From NCBI RefSeq assembly GCF_900167975.1, contig NZ_FUZU01000004.1:496001-560000 (forward strand): a stretch of DNA of 64,000 nt, given 5' to 3'. This DNA comes from Ohtaekwangia koreensis (GTDB lineage: Bacteria; Bacteroidota; Bacteroidia; Cytophagales; Cyclobacteriaceae). The notes beneath the pieces were generated by a model. The model worked only from the letters and a program-made list of their open reading frames with translations. It was not told where the DNA came from and did not search any database. The position numbers were made by a program, and so were the translations under genes. Positions 42,975-52,785 of the stretch are shown here, piece after piece. Every line of letters begins with the position of its first letter. Position 1 is the stretch's first letter.

Positions 42975-44946
42975 TCATTATAGCGCTACCATTTTTTATA
43001 AAAAGGCCGTTCCCGGATGGCCTTCGAAATATCTTTATAGTATACTCTTCATTGCGCTTCTGTTCAGTACAACGGATAGCCTGGGGCAATTAACGCTCGA
43101 CCACGTGCAGCGCAGGTCGAAGGCACGTGTCACAGCAACGCCGACAGCTCGTACAAAAGCAACGACTCCCCTATCACTTCCTTTCTGGGAAGACTTTTCT
43201 TTTACACCAATCGATATACCAGGCGATACAAATTCTAATTACCCACTGGATTCCATCTGGCACAACAGCAATAGTGTATGGATCAATGCAGGTGTTGGTA
43301 TAAATGCTCCCAGTAAAAACGTAGCATCCTTTGACGGACTGGATGAACTCGGACTTCCTTATTCAGATGCAATTCTCACAAACGGATTTCGGGATAGCCT
43401 TACATCGCAGCCGATCGACATGAGTGAAACAAGTGTACCCGTGGCCGAACGGAATTCAGTTTTCTTCAGCTTCTTCTATCAGTGGCAGGGAAATGGAGAG
43501 CCTCCTGATCCGAATGATTTTCTTCAGGTAGAGATGAAAAACAGTTCAGGCAAATGGGAAATTGTACTAACCATCATACCGAAAGGAACTATGAGCCGGT
43601 CGGAGTTTTACGATACAATAATCCAAATACCGAACGATAACGCTCGCTTCTTTCACAACCAATTCAGATTTCGTTTTGAGAATTTTGGGAGAAAATCTGG
43701 GCCGTTTGACACGTGGAATATAGACTATATATACCTGGCCAAGAACCGGACCTTGAGCAGCAACTCTTTCCCGGATCGTGCTATCGCTTCGCAGGCAACA
43801 CCGCTCTTCGGCAGATATACAGCAGCACCACTGGAACATTTTCTAAAAACAACACCATTTGACAGTGTCGAGTTCGATGTAAAGAACTTAAAGAAGGCAG
43901 TAGCTGAGATTGCGATTGGATATGAAGCCAACATGACGTTCAGAAATTATGATGACGGTACGTTTACTGACTATACCATTCCGTTTAGCGCTGGTGGTGT
44001 AGGACCCAATGGAGGATTAATGAATCCTTCAGAACGGGCACGCGTACGGATGGAAAATATACCTGACACCAATGATCCGCAGCAATTTAATCCTGCAGCA
44101 GATTCTATTGATATTGAACTTGACATTAAAGTCATCAGCGGTGACAACCTGGACAGTAGCAGACCTAATTTTTTACCAATCGATTTCCGGATAAACGACA
44201 CACTCTCCACAACCTATAGATTAAAAGATTACTACGCATACGATGATGGCACTGCCGAGTATGCGGCACGTCTCAATACTACAACCGATAAACTCGCTGT
44301 AGCATTCGATATGCTCACCGATGTAGCGGATACGCTTGTAGGGTTTGATATATACTTTCCTGACTTTGGCTTAAACAGCAATCGCCTGGTAGATTTTTCA
44401 GTGTATGAAGATAACAACGGCATGCCTGGCGATGCCATCTATACCATCTCCAGCTATAGCTTGCAAGTACAAGACGCCATCAACAAGTTTCAACGCGTCA
44501 AGATCATCGAAAATGTTCGGGTTCAAAACCGCTTTTATATAGGATATACATCTCCTTCTGTTCGCATCGGCCTTGACTATAGCAATAACACTGGCGACAA
44601 AATATTTGTAGACATTGGCAGTGGCTGGTATCAAAACACCGATATCAATGGAACGCTGATGATTCGTCCTTTATTTGGGAAAGGTGAGCAGGGTCCCGTT
44701 ACAGGAATTCCTGAAGAGGTCCTCACCATAGCAACGTATCCGAATCCAAACAACGGAGAGTTCTTTGTGGATAGCAAGATCGAAGTTCTACAAATTATTA
44801 ATGTAGCAGGGCAGCCCATTCGCTACTCCATTGAAACGGTTGGCGAACAACAGCGCGTAAATCTGCAGCAAACTACTCCAGGCCTATATATCCTTAAAAT
44901 CAAAAAAGGAAATTCAGTAGCAGCTCATAAAATTATCGTACGGTAA
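42952..44946 (+). CDS. secreted T9SS-sorted protein of unknown function
   Basis: 664 residues. A run of ATG ATG ATG at 42952-42960 gives alternative starts; all lie inside the end of the PASTA gene in another frame. A hydrophobic segment (YLYSILFIALLFSTTDSLGQ, about residues 27-46) is the signal peptide, unusually far from the start. The body is beta-rich with repeated extracellular-type segments (WEDFSFTPIDIPGDTNSN) and no enzyme motif that I recognise. The C-terminus (YPNPNNGEFFVDSKIEV ... GLYILKIKKGNSVAAHKIIVR) is a type A T9SS domain. Probable cell-surface or secreted adhesin-like protein. Confidence 0.88.
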   Translation: MMMTNNSDHYSATIFYKKAVPGWPSKYLYSILFIALLFSTTDSLGQLTLDHVQRRSKARVTATPTARTKATTPLSLPFWEDFSFTPIDIPGDTNSNYPLDSIWHNSNSVWINAGVGINAPSKNVASFDGLDELGLPYSDAILTNGFRDSLTSQPIDMSETSVPVAERNSVFFSFFYQWQGNGEPPDPNDFLQVEMKNSSGKWEIVLTIIPKGTMSRSEFYDTIIQIPNDNARFFHNQFRFRFENFGRKSGPFDTWNIDYIYLAKNRTLSSNSFPDRAIASQATPLFGRYTAAPLEHFLKTTPFDSVEFDVKNLKKAVAEIAIGYEANMTFRNYDDGTFTDYTIPFSAGGVGPNGGLMNPSERARVRMENIPDTNDPQQFNPAADSIDIELDIKVISGDNLDSSRPNFLPIDFRINDTLSTTYRLKDYYAYDDGTAEYAARLNTTTDKLAVAFDMLTDVADTLVGFDIYFPDFGLNSNRLVDFSVYEDNNGMPGDAIYTISSYSLQVQDAINKFQRVKIIENVRVQNRFYIGYTSPSVRIGLDYSNNTGDKIFVDIGSGWYQNTDINGTLMIRPLFGKGEQGPVTGIPEEVLTIATYPNPNNGEFFVDSKIEVLQIINVAGQPIRYSIETVGEQQRVNLQQTTPGLYILKIKKGNSVAAHKIIVR

Positions 44947-44956
44947 TAAATATACT

Positions 44957-46108
44957 CTATCCATTTCCTCCTACGACCTCAATCACTAACGGTGTAGGGC
45001 TAAAGCAAAGTATAAAGATCAGTAAAGTGACCCAGCCGAGGATAACCCGCTTCGGATCAAGCGGCATTTCTATTTCACTTGGCGGATGTTCAATGCCCAC
45101 AAAGCGGCTCACGATAAATCCGAATAACAACCAACCTGAATAACCATTGATTTGAGGGAAGCCCCAGCTTATAACGAATTGTGCTGCGAATAATATCAAC
45201 GCATACATGATGCGATCGCGCTTTGATATCTTTAATGCTGCGAAGCATGAATAGTAAAACAAGACCAATGCTGGTACAGCCCACAGTAAGGTTGTCTGTG
45301 GCAGAGTTGGTGTCACCAGTCCTAACCCAGAGTAAAAGGTAAGCAACAGAAAAAATATAGTAGCAATCAACTTATGTCCACGCGAACCGAATAGCCCATA
45401 CGTTACGTGGCCGCCATCGAGTTGTCCAATGGGAAGCAAGTTCATACTGGTAAAGAAGAGTGCTATAAAGCCAGCCAGTAAAAATGGATAGTGCATCAGT
45501 TCGTGCGGATTTGGAATGCGCGATGGATCAGCAACAAATTTCTCACAAAACATATACAGCAGGTTATCACCGATCTGTAAATCAAGAGCGCTATGATCCT
45601 TCATATACTCTGGTGAATATACATGCTTGGCGTAATCCAGTCCGAACTGTTTATACTCGGGGTGAAAATTGAAAACATACTCCGCAGGAGGTAGTGTTGC
45701 AAAGCCGTAGACTATAATTGCCAGCGCCAGTATAAATCCGGCAAGTGGCCCGGCAAGACCTATATCAAAATGCTGGCGGTTTGATCGCACCTTCTCTTCA
45801 ATTCTGATCACGGCACCAAGGGTACCGATCGAAGGAATTATAGGATTGGGAGGAAACGGAATATAGTATGGCAATGATGCGCGTATCTTGTGATACATCG
45901 CTGTAAAATAATGACCAAACTCATGCACGGTTAATATCAACAGGAAAGGAATTGAAAACTGCATCCCGCTCAGAAAATCATTCCAGGTATATTCTCCATA
46001 GAAAATACTTTTCCCGAAACACCATTCAGCGCCTGCAAAAGTTGTCGTGATAAAGCTGGCTATAAATAATCCAACCTGAATTAAAACTGTACGCGTTTTA
46101 CTAGGCAT
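44957..46108 (-). CDS. site-2-protease-type M50 membrane metalloprotease
   Basis: 383 residues, about eight hydrophobic helices. Zinc motif LTVHEFGHYFTA at about residues 60-72 inside a helix, TLGAVIRIEEKVRSNRQHFDIG, GLAGPLAGF, and the second-site NLLPIGQLDGGH with the third zinc ligand Asp. This is the EGY1/S2P-like subgroup, without a PDZ domain. It probably cleaves a membrane-bound regulator; the target is unknown. It overlaps the HAD phosphatase gene by 8 bases. Confidence 0.92.
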   Translation of the reverse strand: MPSKTRTVLIQVGLFIASFITTTFAGAEWCFGKSIFYGEYTWNDFLSGMQFSIPFLLILTVHEFGHYFTAMYHKIRASLPYYIPFPPNPIIPSIGTLGAVIRIEEKVRSNRQHFDIGLAGPLAGFILALAIIVYGFATLPPAEYVFNFHPEYKQFGLDYAKHVYSPEYMKDHSALDLQIGDNLLYMFCEKFVADPSRIPNPHELMHYPFLLAGFIALFFTSMNLLPIGQLDGGHVTYGLFGSRGHKLIATIFFLLLTFYSGLGLVTPTLPQTTLLWAVPALVLFYYSCFAALKISKRDRIMYALILFAAQFVISWGFPQINGYSGWLLFGFIVSRFVGIEHPPSEIEMPLDPKRVILGWVTLLIFILCFSPTPLVIEVVGGNG

Positions 46109-46730
46109 GGAAGTAATCGATTATGTGATTGGGTGTAATCACGTGCACGGTTTGAATTCCCAACGCATGTGCACCTCCTATATTATCTGCATTATCATCC
46201 AGGAAAAGCGTTTCCTGGGGTTTCAGATTATTCTCTTCCAGCACCTGTTCAAATATATCCGCATCGGGCTTACGCTTTTTCATATAGTGCGAATAGTACG
46301 TCTTATGAAAATAACGATCGAGAGATTTTTCACCAAAAACCGGTGTCAGGATCTGATCATTGATATAGTTAAGGTGAATGTTATTCGTATTGCTCAACAG
46401 GTAAACATTAAATTTCTCTTTGAGCGTGAGCAGTAAATCAAGTTTTTGTCGGGGTATACCCAGCAACATGGCATTCCAGCTTGCGTCCAATGTAGCATCA
46501 TCTGCCTGAACAGAATACAAGTCACGGACAAATGAACGGAACTCATCATCTTCTATTTCACCCTTTTCATAATCCAGAAAACCTTTCGAAGAGATGAAAA
46601 GCTCTTTTACTTTTTCTTTCTTAAGACCAGAGATCTCGGCAAATGATTGTAGTGTATGATCTACTGAAAGATCCAATATCACACCACCTAAATCGAAAAT
46701 GAGATTTTTAATAGAAGAATCCTGCGCCAC
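46101..46730 (-). CDS. HAD-superfamily (subfamily IA) phosphatase
   Basis: About 209 residues from GTG 46730 (MAQDSSIKNLIFDLGGVILDL); a TTG at 46781 gives an unlikely hydrophobic extension. Motif I is FDLGGV, with Gly replacing the second Asp, a variant common in this subfamily. Motif II is LLSNTNN, motif III Lys in KKRKPD, and motif IV FLDDNADNI. Alpha-helical cap between motifs I and II. It hydrolyses a small phosphorylated metabolite, identity unknown. Gene order suggests co-transcription with the M50 protease downstream. Confidence 0.88.
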   Translation of the reverse strand: MAQDSSIKNLIFDLGGVILDLSVDHTLQSFAEISGLKKEKVKELFISSKGFLDYEKGEIEDDEFRSFVRDLYSVQADDATLDASWNAMLLGIPRQKLDLLLTLKEKFNVYLLSNTNNIHLNYINDQILTPVFGEKSLDRYFHKTYYSHYMKKRKPDADIFEQVLEENNLKPQETLFLDDNADNIGGAHALGIQTVHVITPNHIIDYFHA

Positions 46731-46864
46731 AAAAACTTGTATTTGATATGAGATGCTAAAATAAGAAAAGGTTGCTATCAACGGCCAACTTTTCTTCCAA
46801 TGGAATGGATGAGCTTACGATGCGACTTTTAACATGTATGCACTCTTCAAAATGAGCAACAAAA

Positions 46865-46888
46865 AACCCCTGGTTTGCACCAGAGGTT
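46865..46888 (-). terminator. terminator of the 46938-48062 lipoprotein gene
   Basis: Minus-strand RNA: AACCTCTGGT / ACCAGGGGTT (10 bp with one G-U pair, loop GCAA) followed by TTTTGTTGC. The G-U pair becomes a C-A mismatch on the other strand, so it is oriented for the minus gene ending at 46938. Confidence 0.82.
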
Positions 46889-46937
46889 TCCGTTCTCCAA
46901 ACGTACTTTTGCCTGACGTCAGATCACTGATAAGATT

Positions 46938-48062
46938 TTATTTGAAAGAAATCGAAAGATCGCTTGTTGCTTTTGGATTGTAAGGACTCAATGCATCCAA
47001 TCGCTTGGCCAACACATCCCACGCAGCGCCAGGGGATTTTCCTCCGGATATAAATCCTTGTGAGTCGTTAAAGTATCCTGGCGCTGCGGTAGTCGATAAG
47101 TAAGCCGCCAAAACATTCTGATCAATACCAGGCCACACAGCGGTGATCTCGTTCGTGAATACATTTTTAATAGAGTATTCTTTTAATAATACGGAACGGT
47201 CATCGGAATCCAATGTGCTGGGAGGCAAGCCCACTTCTGCAACACCAATGTTTGCAGGGTCATTGCCTGATGCAACAAACGCCCAGTTAAAGCCTGGTGT
47301 ACCGGAGAACAATATAGCGTTGGGATGATTGCTGTTACCATATACATCAACTACATCGCCCTTTTTACCGGCAAACATGTGCAGGCTATTGATCGCATAC
47401 AGATCATTCAACGGGCTGCCTACTGGCAAACCTGCTATACTTACTTCCATGTGCGCATCGTAACCAAGTTCACCTGCTTCGCTATAGTCGATACGGAACA
47501 TGGCATCGGGTGCATTTTCATTTTTAATACGATCGCAGTTATAGGGCTTGATGATCGCGATTCCTTTTACCGTACTTGCTTTATTCCAGAAGATCTGCAG
47601 CGCCTTACCACCATCCGTTTCACTTTCAGAATCAGCATCTGTAATGGTGAGTTCATAGTCCCAATCTTGTCCTTCAAAAGAAACATCTGACAAAACGATA
47701 AGGTTCTTAACACGATTGTCATCTTCACCAACATAGGTAATCGACATCACGCGATCAATTTTATACTTACGGATACCTGCTATAAATTCCTCCACCAGCT
47801 GTGATGAAGCCTCCCCTACTGCTATAAACGTCCCCAGGTTTACATATATATCATTTCCCTTTACGGTGTCTTCAGCACTTCTTGCACCGAGTCTTCCATT
47901 TGCAGTACTGCTGCTGATGGAAGCCGGTATATCTACGCTGAAAGAAGAAGGAAGTATATCTTCCTGTGACGTTTCGTCCTGGTTCATTTCGCAGGACGTT
48001 AACAAAATAGAGAACGCCAGACCCATGATTAAGACAAATGAAATCAGTTTTGCAGTCTTCAT
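46938..48062 (-). CDS. lipoprotein of unknown function
   Basis: 374 residues. Signal peptide with lipobox ILLTSC, Cys24 being the lipidated residue. An acidic linker (QDETSQEDILPSS) follows, then a large beta-type region with many Asp/Asn/Gly turns (ITYVGEDDNRVKNLIVLSDVSF, ITDADSESETDGGKALQIFW). I recognise no family. The start is ATG 48062. It has its own terminator and a 235-base gap upstream, so it is a single-gene unit. The likely location is the outer membrane. Confidence 0.75.
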   Translation of the reverse strand: MKTAKLISFVLIMGLAFSILLTSCEMNQDETSQEDILPSSFSVDIPASISSSTANGRLGARSAEDTVKGNDIYVNLGTFIAVGEASSQLVEEFIAGIRKYKIDRVMSITYVGEDDNRVKNLIVLSDVSFEGQDWDYELTITDADSESETDGGKALQIFWNKASTVKGIAIIKPYNCDRIKNENAPDAMFRIDYSEAGELGYDAHMEVSIAGLPVGSPLNDLYAINSLHMFAGKKGDVVDVYGNSNHPNAILFSGTPGFNWAFVASGNDPANIGVAEVGLPPSTLDSDDRSVLLKEYSIKNVFTNEITAVWPGIDQNVLAAYLSTTAAPGYFNDSQGFISGGKSPGAAWDVLAKRLDALSPYNPKATSDLSISFK

Positions 48063-48297
48063 GATTTTTGCTGTTTAGTTAAGTGTTTTTTGGTTTCTGT
48101 TTTGAGAAAGCAAGTGATTAACCTGCCTTACATCCCTAGAACACACGGATTTGGATATACCCTTATGTCACCTTTCGATTTTTTTAGAATGGCCTTTTTT
48201 GACAGTGAAAACAAAGAAAATGTGTTATAGCCGCGAGCGATTACCGTTATCCTTATTCATTAACTATTAAGAAGTAATGATTAATTGCTAAGCTTCA

Positions 48298-49089
48298 CTA
48301 TTGGATGATCGTTGTGTCGGAAACAACTGTTGAGACTGCGAAGAAGCCGATGGCACCTTCGCTGAGGTTGGTACTTACATTGTCGCGTTGCACATCGAAA
48401 ACGCCTCCCCTCCATTCGGTCTCGGAGAGTAAAGATCGAAGAAAAGCCTTGTATGCAGGACTTAATGAATATTTCCTGCGAACAATGGCAGTATTCAACG
48501 GAAAAGTAAAATCTGTTTTATCGGGTTTATATATATCGTTTACGTCAACGGTCTTCAGGTCATAGTATACAACTTTGCCTGCGCAGTTTGCGGCTGTACA
48601 TGCGCTGGTATTCTCCCAGGTAAGTATATGATCGATAAAGTTTGCATCTCGCCCAGAAGGGCTAAACGTTAATATATAGGCGTCATCTTTCTGCTCGTAA
48701 TGCAACGCAGGAAGCGTTTCTACCGGCACGGCGCTGTCCGCAGCAGTATATTCTTTTTCATTGTACTGAATCGACAAGCTATATATCCTCTCGGTTACGG
48801 CTCGTAATGTAGGGGTATAGTATTCTCCAGATCCTGCAGGTAATTCTGTTAATGTATATATCGTTGTTCCGTCTCCGATTGTTACCACAGCACCGCTGAT
48901 CGGCTCAGGCGTTTCGTTTTGTGTTTTATAGGGACGCGTTAATTTGATTCTGTGATTTATACTCTCGTTGGTCAATATCCCCTCCACCACAACCAGGTTG
49001 GTATCGTACGATGATAGCGGAAGATCAGCAGATTCTTCACATGCTATCAGCATATACATGAAGAAGGCTATAACACTTTGTGCCCTCAT
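48298..49089 (-). CDS. DUF4249 lipoprotein, TonB-receptor partner
   Basis: 263 residues. Lipobox LIAC with Cys17. DUF4249 features: LVVVEGILTNESINHRIKLTRPY near the start and GAVVTIGDG, followed by beta-strands and the region IVRRKYSLSPAYKAFLRSL. The family is found almost only in Bacteroidota, immediately after STN-type TonB receptors; it plausibly forms the surface lid or capture lipoprotein in place of SusD. Its ATG overlaps the receptor stop by four bases. Confidence 0.88.
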   Translation of the reverse strand: MRAQSVIAFFMYMLIACEESADLPLSSYDTNLVVVEGILTNESINHRIKLTRPYKTQNETPEPISGAVVTIGDGTTIYTLTELPAGSGEYYTPTLRAVTERIYSLSIQYNEKEYTAADSAVPVETLPALHYEQKDDAYILTFSPSGRDANFIDHILTWENTSACTAANCAGKVVYYDLKTVDVNDIYKPDKTDFTFPLNTAIVRRKYSLSPAYKAFLRSLLSETEWRGGVFDVQRDNVSTNLSEGAIGFFAVSTVVSDTTIIQ

Positions 49090-51725
49090 AAGAATTTAAA
49101 GTTATAGGCTATAGATGGCGTGAATCTGAATAAATAGAAATGCGATGTTGTACGGTTATTCTCCAGCAGGTTGGAAGGTATCTCAAAATCACCATCGCTT
49201 GATTCCGTTTTGTTATAGTTTACAAAGAGTGAGTTTTTCCGTCCGTAGAGATTGAAAACAGAAAACGAGACACTATGCTTGAATCTCTTTTCAGGGTTCT
49301 TGTTCAGCTTAAAAGTAGCCGAGATATCCAGTCGGTGATAATCGGGAAGCCTGTCATTGTTCTTCTGTCCATATACCGGAACCTCTTCACCATTATACAT
49401 ATAAAAACTAATGGGTGAAGAAAACGGAGCACCGGTTGAGTACGTCCAGTTCATGCCAAAGTTCCAACGCAAAGAAAGATCATAGGCAAGCATCAGATTT
49501 ACCTGGTGAGGTCTGTCATAAAAAGCATTATATACCCGACCTTCATTAACATCAGCAAATTTTCGCTTCGCGCGCGAATAGGTATAGCCTGCCCATCCAC
49601 GAAGGCGACCTTCATCCTTTTTAGCAAGCAATTCAATCCCGTAAGCAGTAGCCGTACCGATGCGCAGTTCACGCTCTACCAAAGGGTTCAGTAACGTTTC
49701 GGCATGCGCGTTATAGTCAATCTGGTTGTCCATCTTTTTATAAAAAGCTTCCGCCATAACAGATGTACCCAAACGTTGCAGCGATCGATAGTAACCAAGT
49801 GTTACCTGGTTCGAATATTCCGGCTTTATATTTATACTGCTGGGAAGCCAAACTTCCAGTGAAGTAAACGGGCTGGTAGAATTCGAAATTAAATGAACAT
49901 TTTGAACGTTGCGAGAGAAGCTTGCTTTGACCGATGCGTTCTCATTCAACAAATAGCTGATCGTGGCGCGGGGCTCTACATTCACAAACTGTTTATAGTT
50001 CTCCCCTTTCTTATAGTATAAAGTATCTATCGGGTTTCTGTTCTCATCGAAAACAAATTCAAAAGCTTCGCCCGTATTTGACCAAAGCGAAAATCGCAAA
50101 CCATAATTTATACCCCATCGCTCTCCGAGTTTTACTTCATGGTTGGCATACAATACCACTTCAAACGCATTTCGAACAGAAAGCGAAGGTATAGATGCCA
50201 GCGTTGTATCCGACTTGAAATTCCCCGGATTGAAAGTGTATCCGTTTACACCTATACCAAACGTTACTTCATTTTCTGGCTTTATAAAGTAGCTGAAATC
50301 TGATTTCAGATTGATATTGGATATATGAGAATTCCACCTCGTTTTCGTATCAACATCGGTATATAAGAAGTAATCATACCCGGCTATAGCCAGCGTGGTG
50401 TTCATAAACAGGCGATCGCTGAACAAATGATTCCATCGGAGTGTACCTGCAGTATTCGTCCAGGAAATTCCCGTGTTGTTGTTAAAGTAATTGTCGCCAC
50501 CGGTATAAAATGAAAAGAAAAAATGATTACGCTGATTCAACCTGACATTTACTTTGGAAGTGAAATCATGAAAGTCAAACTGTTTTATATCGCTATCCAC
50601 CTTTTGCAAAATCCATTTCACAGTAGAGGCACGCGCGGAAACGAGAAATGAACTTGCGCTTTTTTTGAAAGGTCCTTCCACACCAAGCTTGGTAGAAATG
50701 AGGCCCGTACTTCCCCACACCTGTACATGTTGATCGTTCCCTTTCTTTGTACGTATATCCAGCACAGACGATAATCTTCCGCCAAGCGAAGCAGGCATAT
50801 CTCCTTTATATAGCGTCATGTCATTTACGGCATCGGGTATAATGGTGGAAAAAACACCTAGCAGGTGGCTCGGATTATAGATCGGAGCATCGTCTATCAA
50901 TACCAGGTTCTGGTCCCGGTTTCCACCGCGCACATAGTAAAATGTCGAGCCATCGGCATGCATCTTTACACCAGGTATAGATTCCAGTGATTTCACTACA
51001 TCCATTTCTCCGAATAGTGCGGGCCGTTCTTCTACCACCTTGGGGCGTACATGGGTATTGCCCGCAGTAATTTCCTGAACCATATCCGGCAGCGCATTGC
51101 TTACAACAACTTCTTCTAATACCGGTAACTCTTCCTTCAATGCTATATCTTGCTGATAAGAGGCACTTAGATCTATGGCTGCCGAATATTCCTTGTACCC
51201 CAGAAATGAACTGGATATAGTATAGCTACCTTTCGGAACGGTAATAGAAAAGAAACCAAAAGCGTTTGTAACGGTACCCGTTTGAAGCTCTTTTAAAAGA
51301 ACAGTGGCACCGATAAGGGCTTCCCCGGTATCGGCATCCTTAATATTTCCGCTGAATGTAAAAGTAGACGCGTTATTTTTGTCTGCACGTTTTTCAGGCT
51401 TCAGTATAACTTGTCCTTCTACCAAAGTATATTTCATCCCAAACTGCTCCGACAGATCATTTAGAATAGAAGTCAACGACTGATTGACAACTCTATAACG
51501 AACTACTTGTGCGGCTGGAATTTTTTTAGGATTGTACGAAAATCGAATACCGCCTTTCTGAGCAATGATGGAGAGCAGCTCCGTGAGAGACGTATTCACA
51601 TCTATACTGAGTGTTACATCGGGCAGATTATTTTGTGCAGAGGCATGCAGGTATAAAAAGATCATCGGGGCTACCAGTCCCTTTAAAAGTTTTTTTTGGA
51701 TGGATTGCTGAATACCTACTAGCAT
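49086..51725 (-). CDS. TonB-dependent receptor with STN signalling domain
   Basis: 879 residues. Signal peptide (about 1-31), STN domain (about 38-110; VTLSIDVNTSLTELLSIIAQKGG, SLTSILNDLSEQFGMKY), carboxypeptidase-like domain (about 122-205; FTFSGNIKDADTGEALIGATV), plug (EVVVSNALPDMVQ ... VLIDDAPIYNPSHLLGVFS), then a 22-strand-type barrel ending in an aromatic residue (YNFKFL). The STN domain lets substrate binding signal to the FecR protein encoded just upstream. The substrate is unknown; no siderophore, sugar or vitamin genes adjoin. It overlaps fecR by 7 bases. Confidence 0.93.
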   Translation of the reverse strand: MLVGIQQSIQKKLLKGLVAPMIFLYLHASAQNNLPDVTLSIDVNTSLTELLSIIAQKGGIRFSYNPKKIPAAQVVRYRVVNQSLTSILNDLSEQFGMKYTLVEGQVILKPEKRADKNNASTFTFSGNIKDADTGEALIGATVLLKELQTGTVTNAFGFFSITVPKGSYTISSSFLGYKEYSAAIDLSASYQQDIALKEELPVLEEVVVSNALPDMVQEITAGNTHVRPKVVEERPALFGEMDVVKSLESIPGVKMHADGSTFYYVRGGNRDQNLVLIDDAPIYNPSHLLGVFSTIIPDAVNDMTLYKGDMPASLGGRLSSVLDIRTKKGNDQHVQVWGSTGLISTKLGVEGPFKKSASSFLVSARASTVKWILQKVDSDIKQFDFHDFTSKVNVRLNQRNHFFFSFYTGGDNYFNNNTGISWTNTAGTLRWNHLFSDRLFMNTTLAIAGYDYFLYTDVDTKTRWNSHISNINLKSDFSYFIKPENEVTFGIGVNGYTFNPGNFKSDTTLASIPSLSVRNAFEVVLYANHEVKLGERWGINYGLRFSLWSNTGEAFEFVFDENRNPIDTLYYKKGENYKQFVNVEPRATISYLLNENASVKASFSRNVQNVHLISNSTSPFTSLEVWLPSSINIKPEYSNQVTLGYYRSLQRLGTSVMAEAFYKKMDNQIDYNAHAETLLNPLVERELRIGTATAYGIELLAKKDEGRLRGWAGYTYSRAKRKFADVNEGRVYNAFYDRPHQVNLMLAYDLSLRWNFGMNWTYSTGAPFSSPISFYMYNGEEVPVYGQKNNDRLPDYHRLDISATFKLNKNPEKRFKHSVSFSVFNLYGRKNSLFVNYNKTESSDGDFEIPSNLLENNRTTSHFYLFRFTPSIAYNFKFL

Positions 51726-52744
51726 CCTGCTGCTGTGATTACAATCTGATTTCCGTTAACCTGGTAGGTAAGATTAAGCGTTGTTTCCAGCACGTGCAGT
51801 ACTGCATCAAGAGACTGATGATCGAACGTAACCGTTACAACACAAGATGCAGGAACGTCAGCAGCAATGGTGATATTGGCCCGGTATATTTTGTTCAACG
51901 TTTCCACCACAGCACGAAGATCATCTTCAGTAAATATAATTTTGCGCGTATTCCACGACTGGAAGTTTACATCCTTATTTATACTACTGCTTACTTGCTG
52001 GTTGGCTTTGCTATATATACCCTTTTCTCCGGCAACAAGCTTCACTTCTGTTTTTGAATCCGGTACAGAAAGCTTTACAGTACCAGTCTCAACAACCACT
52101 TCTACTCGCGCCAGGCTATCGTATGCCAGCACATTGAACGATGTTCCCAGCACTTCTACTACAGCACTGTTCGCGTGTATGCGAAACGTTTTTTGAGGAT
52201 TGCGCGTGACTTCGAAAAATGCTTCGCCCTGCAAAGTCACAGTTCTGTCCTTTTCATTGAAGGAGGAAGAATATGAAAGTTCAGAATGACTATTCAGGGT
52301 TACCTGCGATCCATCCGGTAAAGATATAGTGCGCGTTTCTGAAGCAGTTTGATAATGTATAGTATCATCTCCCGAAATAAAATTTAGGATGATCCAACTA
52401 GAAACCGCTACCAGTGCTATAGCCGCTGCAATTTTATACCAAAAGTTTAATGGAGATTTTTCTAAAGAACGAAGTTTACCTTCCGGCTTCTCTTCATTCC
52501 TCTGAATGGTTGTTATGAAATGATTCCACTCGTGATCTATATCAACTGTATGTATTGCTTCAGCCTGATGTGCATAGTGATTCTCGCTTATCTTGAATAC
52601 TTTTTTGTATGCAAGATAATGGCGCTCATTTTCCTGTGCCTCTGCAATCCAGTCACGTAATACCCTCTCCTCTTCAGAGGAAGCTTCACCCGCCAGATGC
52701 TTTGTTATCAGCTCTTTTACACTATCGTTGAAATCATTTTTCAC
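51719..52744 (-). CDS. FecR-family anti-sigma / transmembrane signal protein
   Basis: 341 residues. Cytoplasmic anti-sigma domain (1-~100; LITKHLAGEASSEEERVLRDWIAEAQENERHYL), one membrane helix (about 107-127; IAAAIALVAVSSWIILNFIS), periplasmic FecR domain (TRTISLPDGSQVTLNSHSELSYSS, LQGEAFFEVTRNPQKTF) and C-terminal DUF4974 (LRAVVETLNKIYRANITI ... LDAVLHVLETTLNLTY). It should hold the adjacent ECF sigma factor and release it when the receptor STN domain signals. It lies 41 bases after the sigma gene. Confidence 0.93.
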   Translation of the reverse strand: MKNDFNDSVKELITKHLAGEASSEEERVLRDWIAEAQENERHYLAYKKVFKISENHYAHQAEAIHTVDIDHEWNHFITTIQRNEEKPEGKLRSLEKSPLNFWYKIAAAIALVAVSSWIILNFISGDDTIHYQTASETRTISLPDGSQVTLNSHSELSYSSSFNEKDRTVTLQGEAFFEVTRNPQKTFRIHANSAVVEVLGTSFNVLAYDSLARVEVVVETGTVKLSVPDSKTEVKLVAGEKGIYSKANQQVSSSINKDVNFQSWNTRKIIFTEDDLRAVVETLNKIYRANITIAADVPASCVVTVTFDHQSLDAVLHVLETTLNLTYQVNGNQIVITAAGC

Positions 52745-52785
52745 TCATCTATTCTGTTTTATAACACATAAATTCAACGTTACCC

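Noticed and set aside
48063-48297. Possible small RNA or leader ahead of the 46938-48062 lipoprotein.
   Set aside because: I found neither promoter words nor a convincing fold in this stretch.
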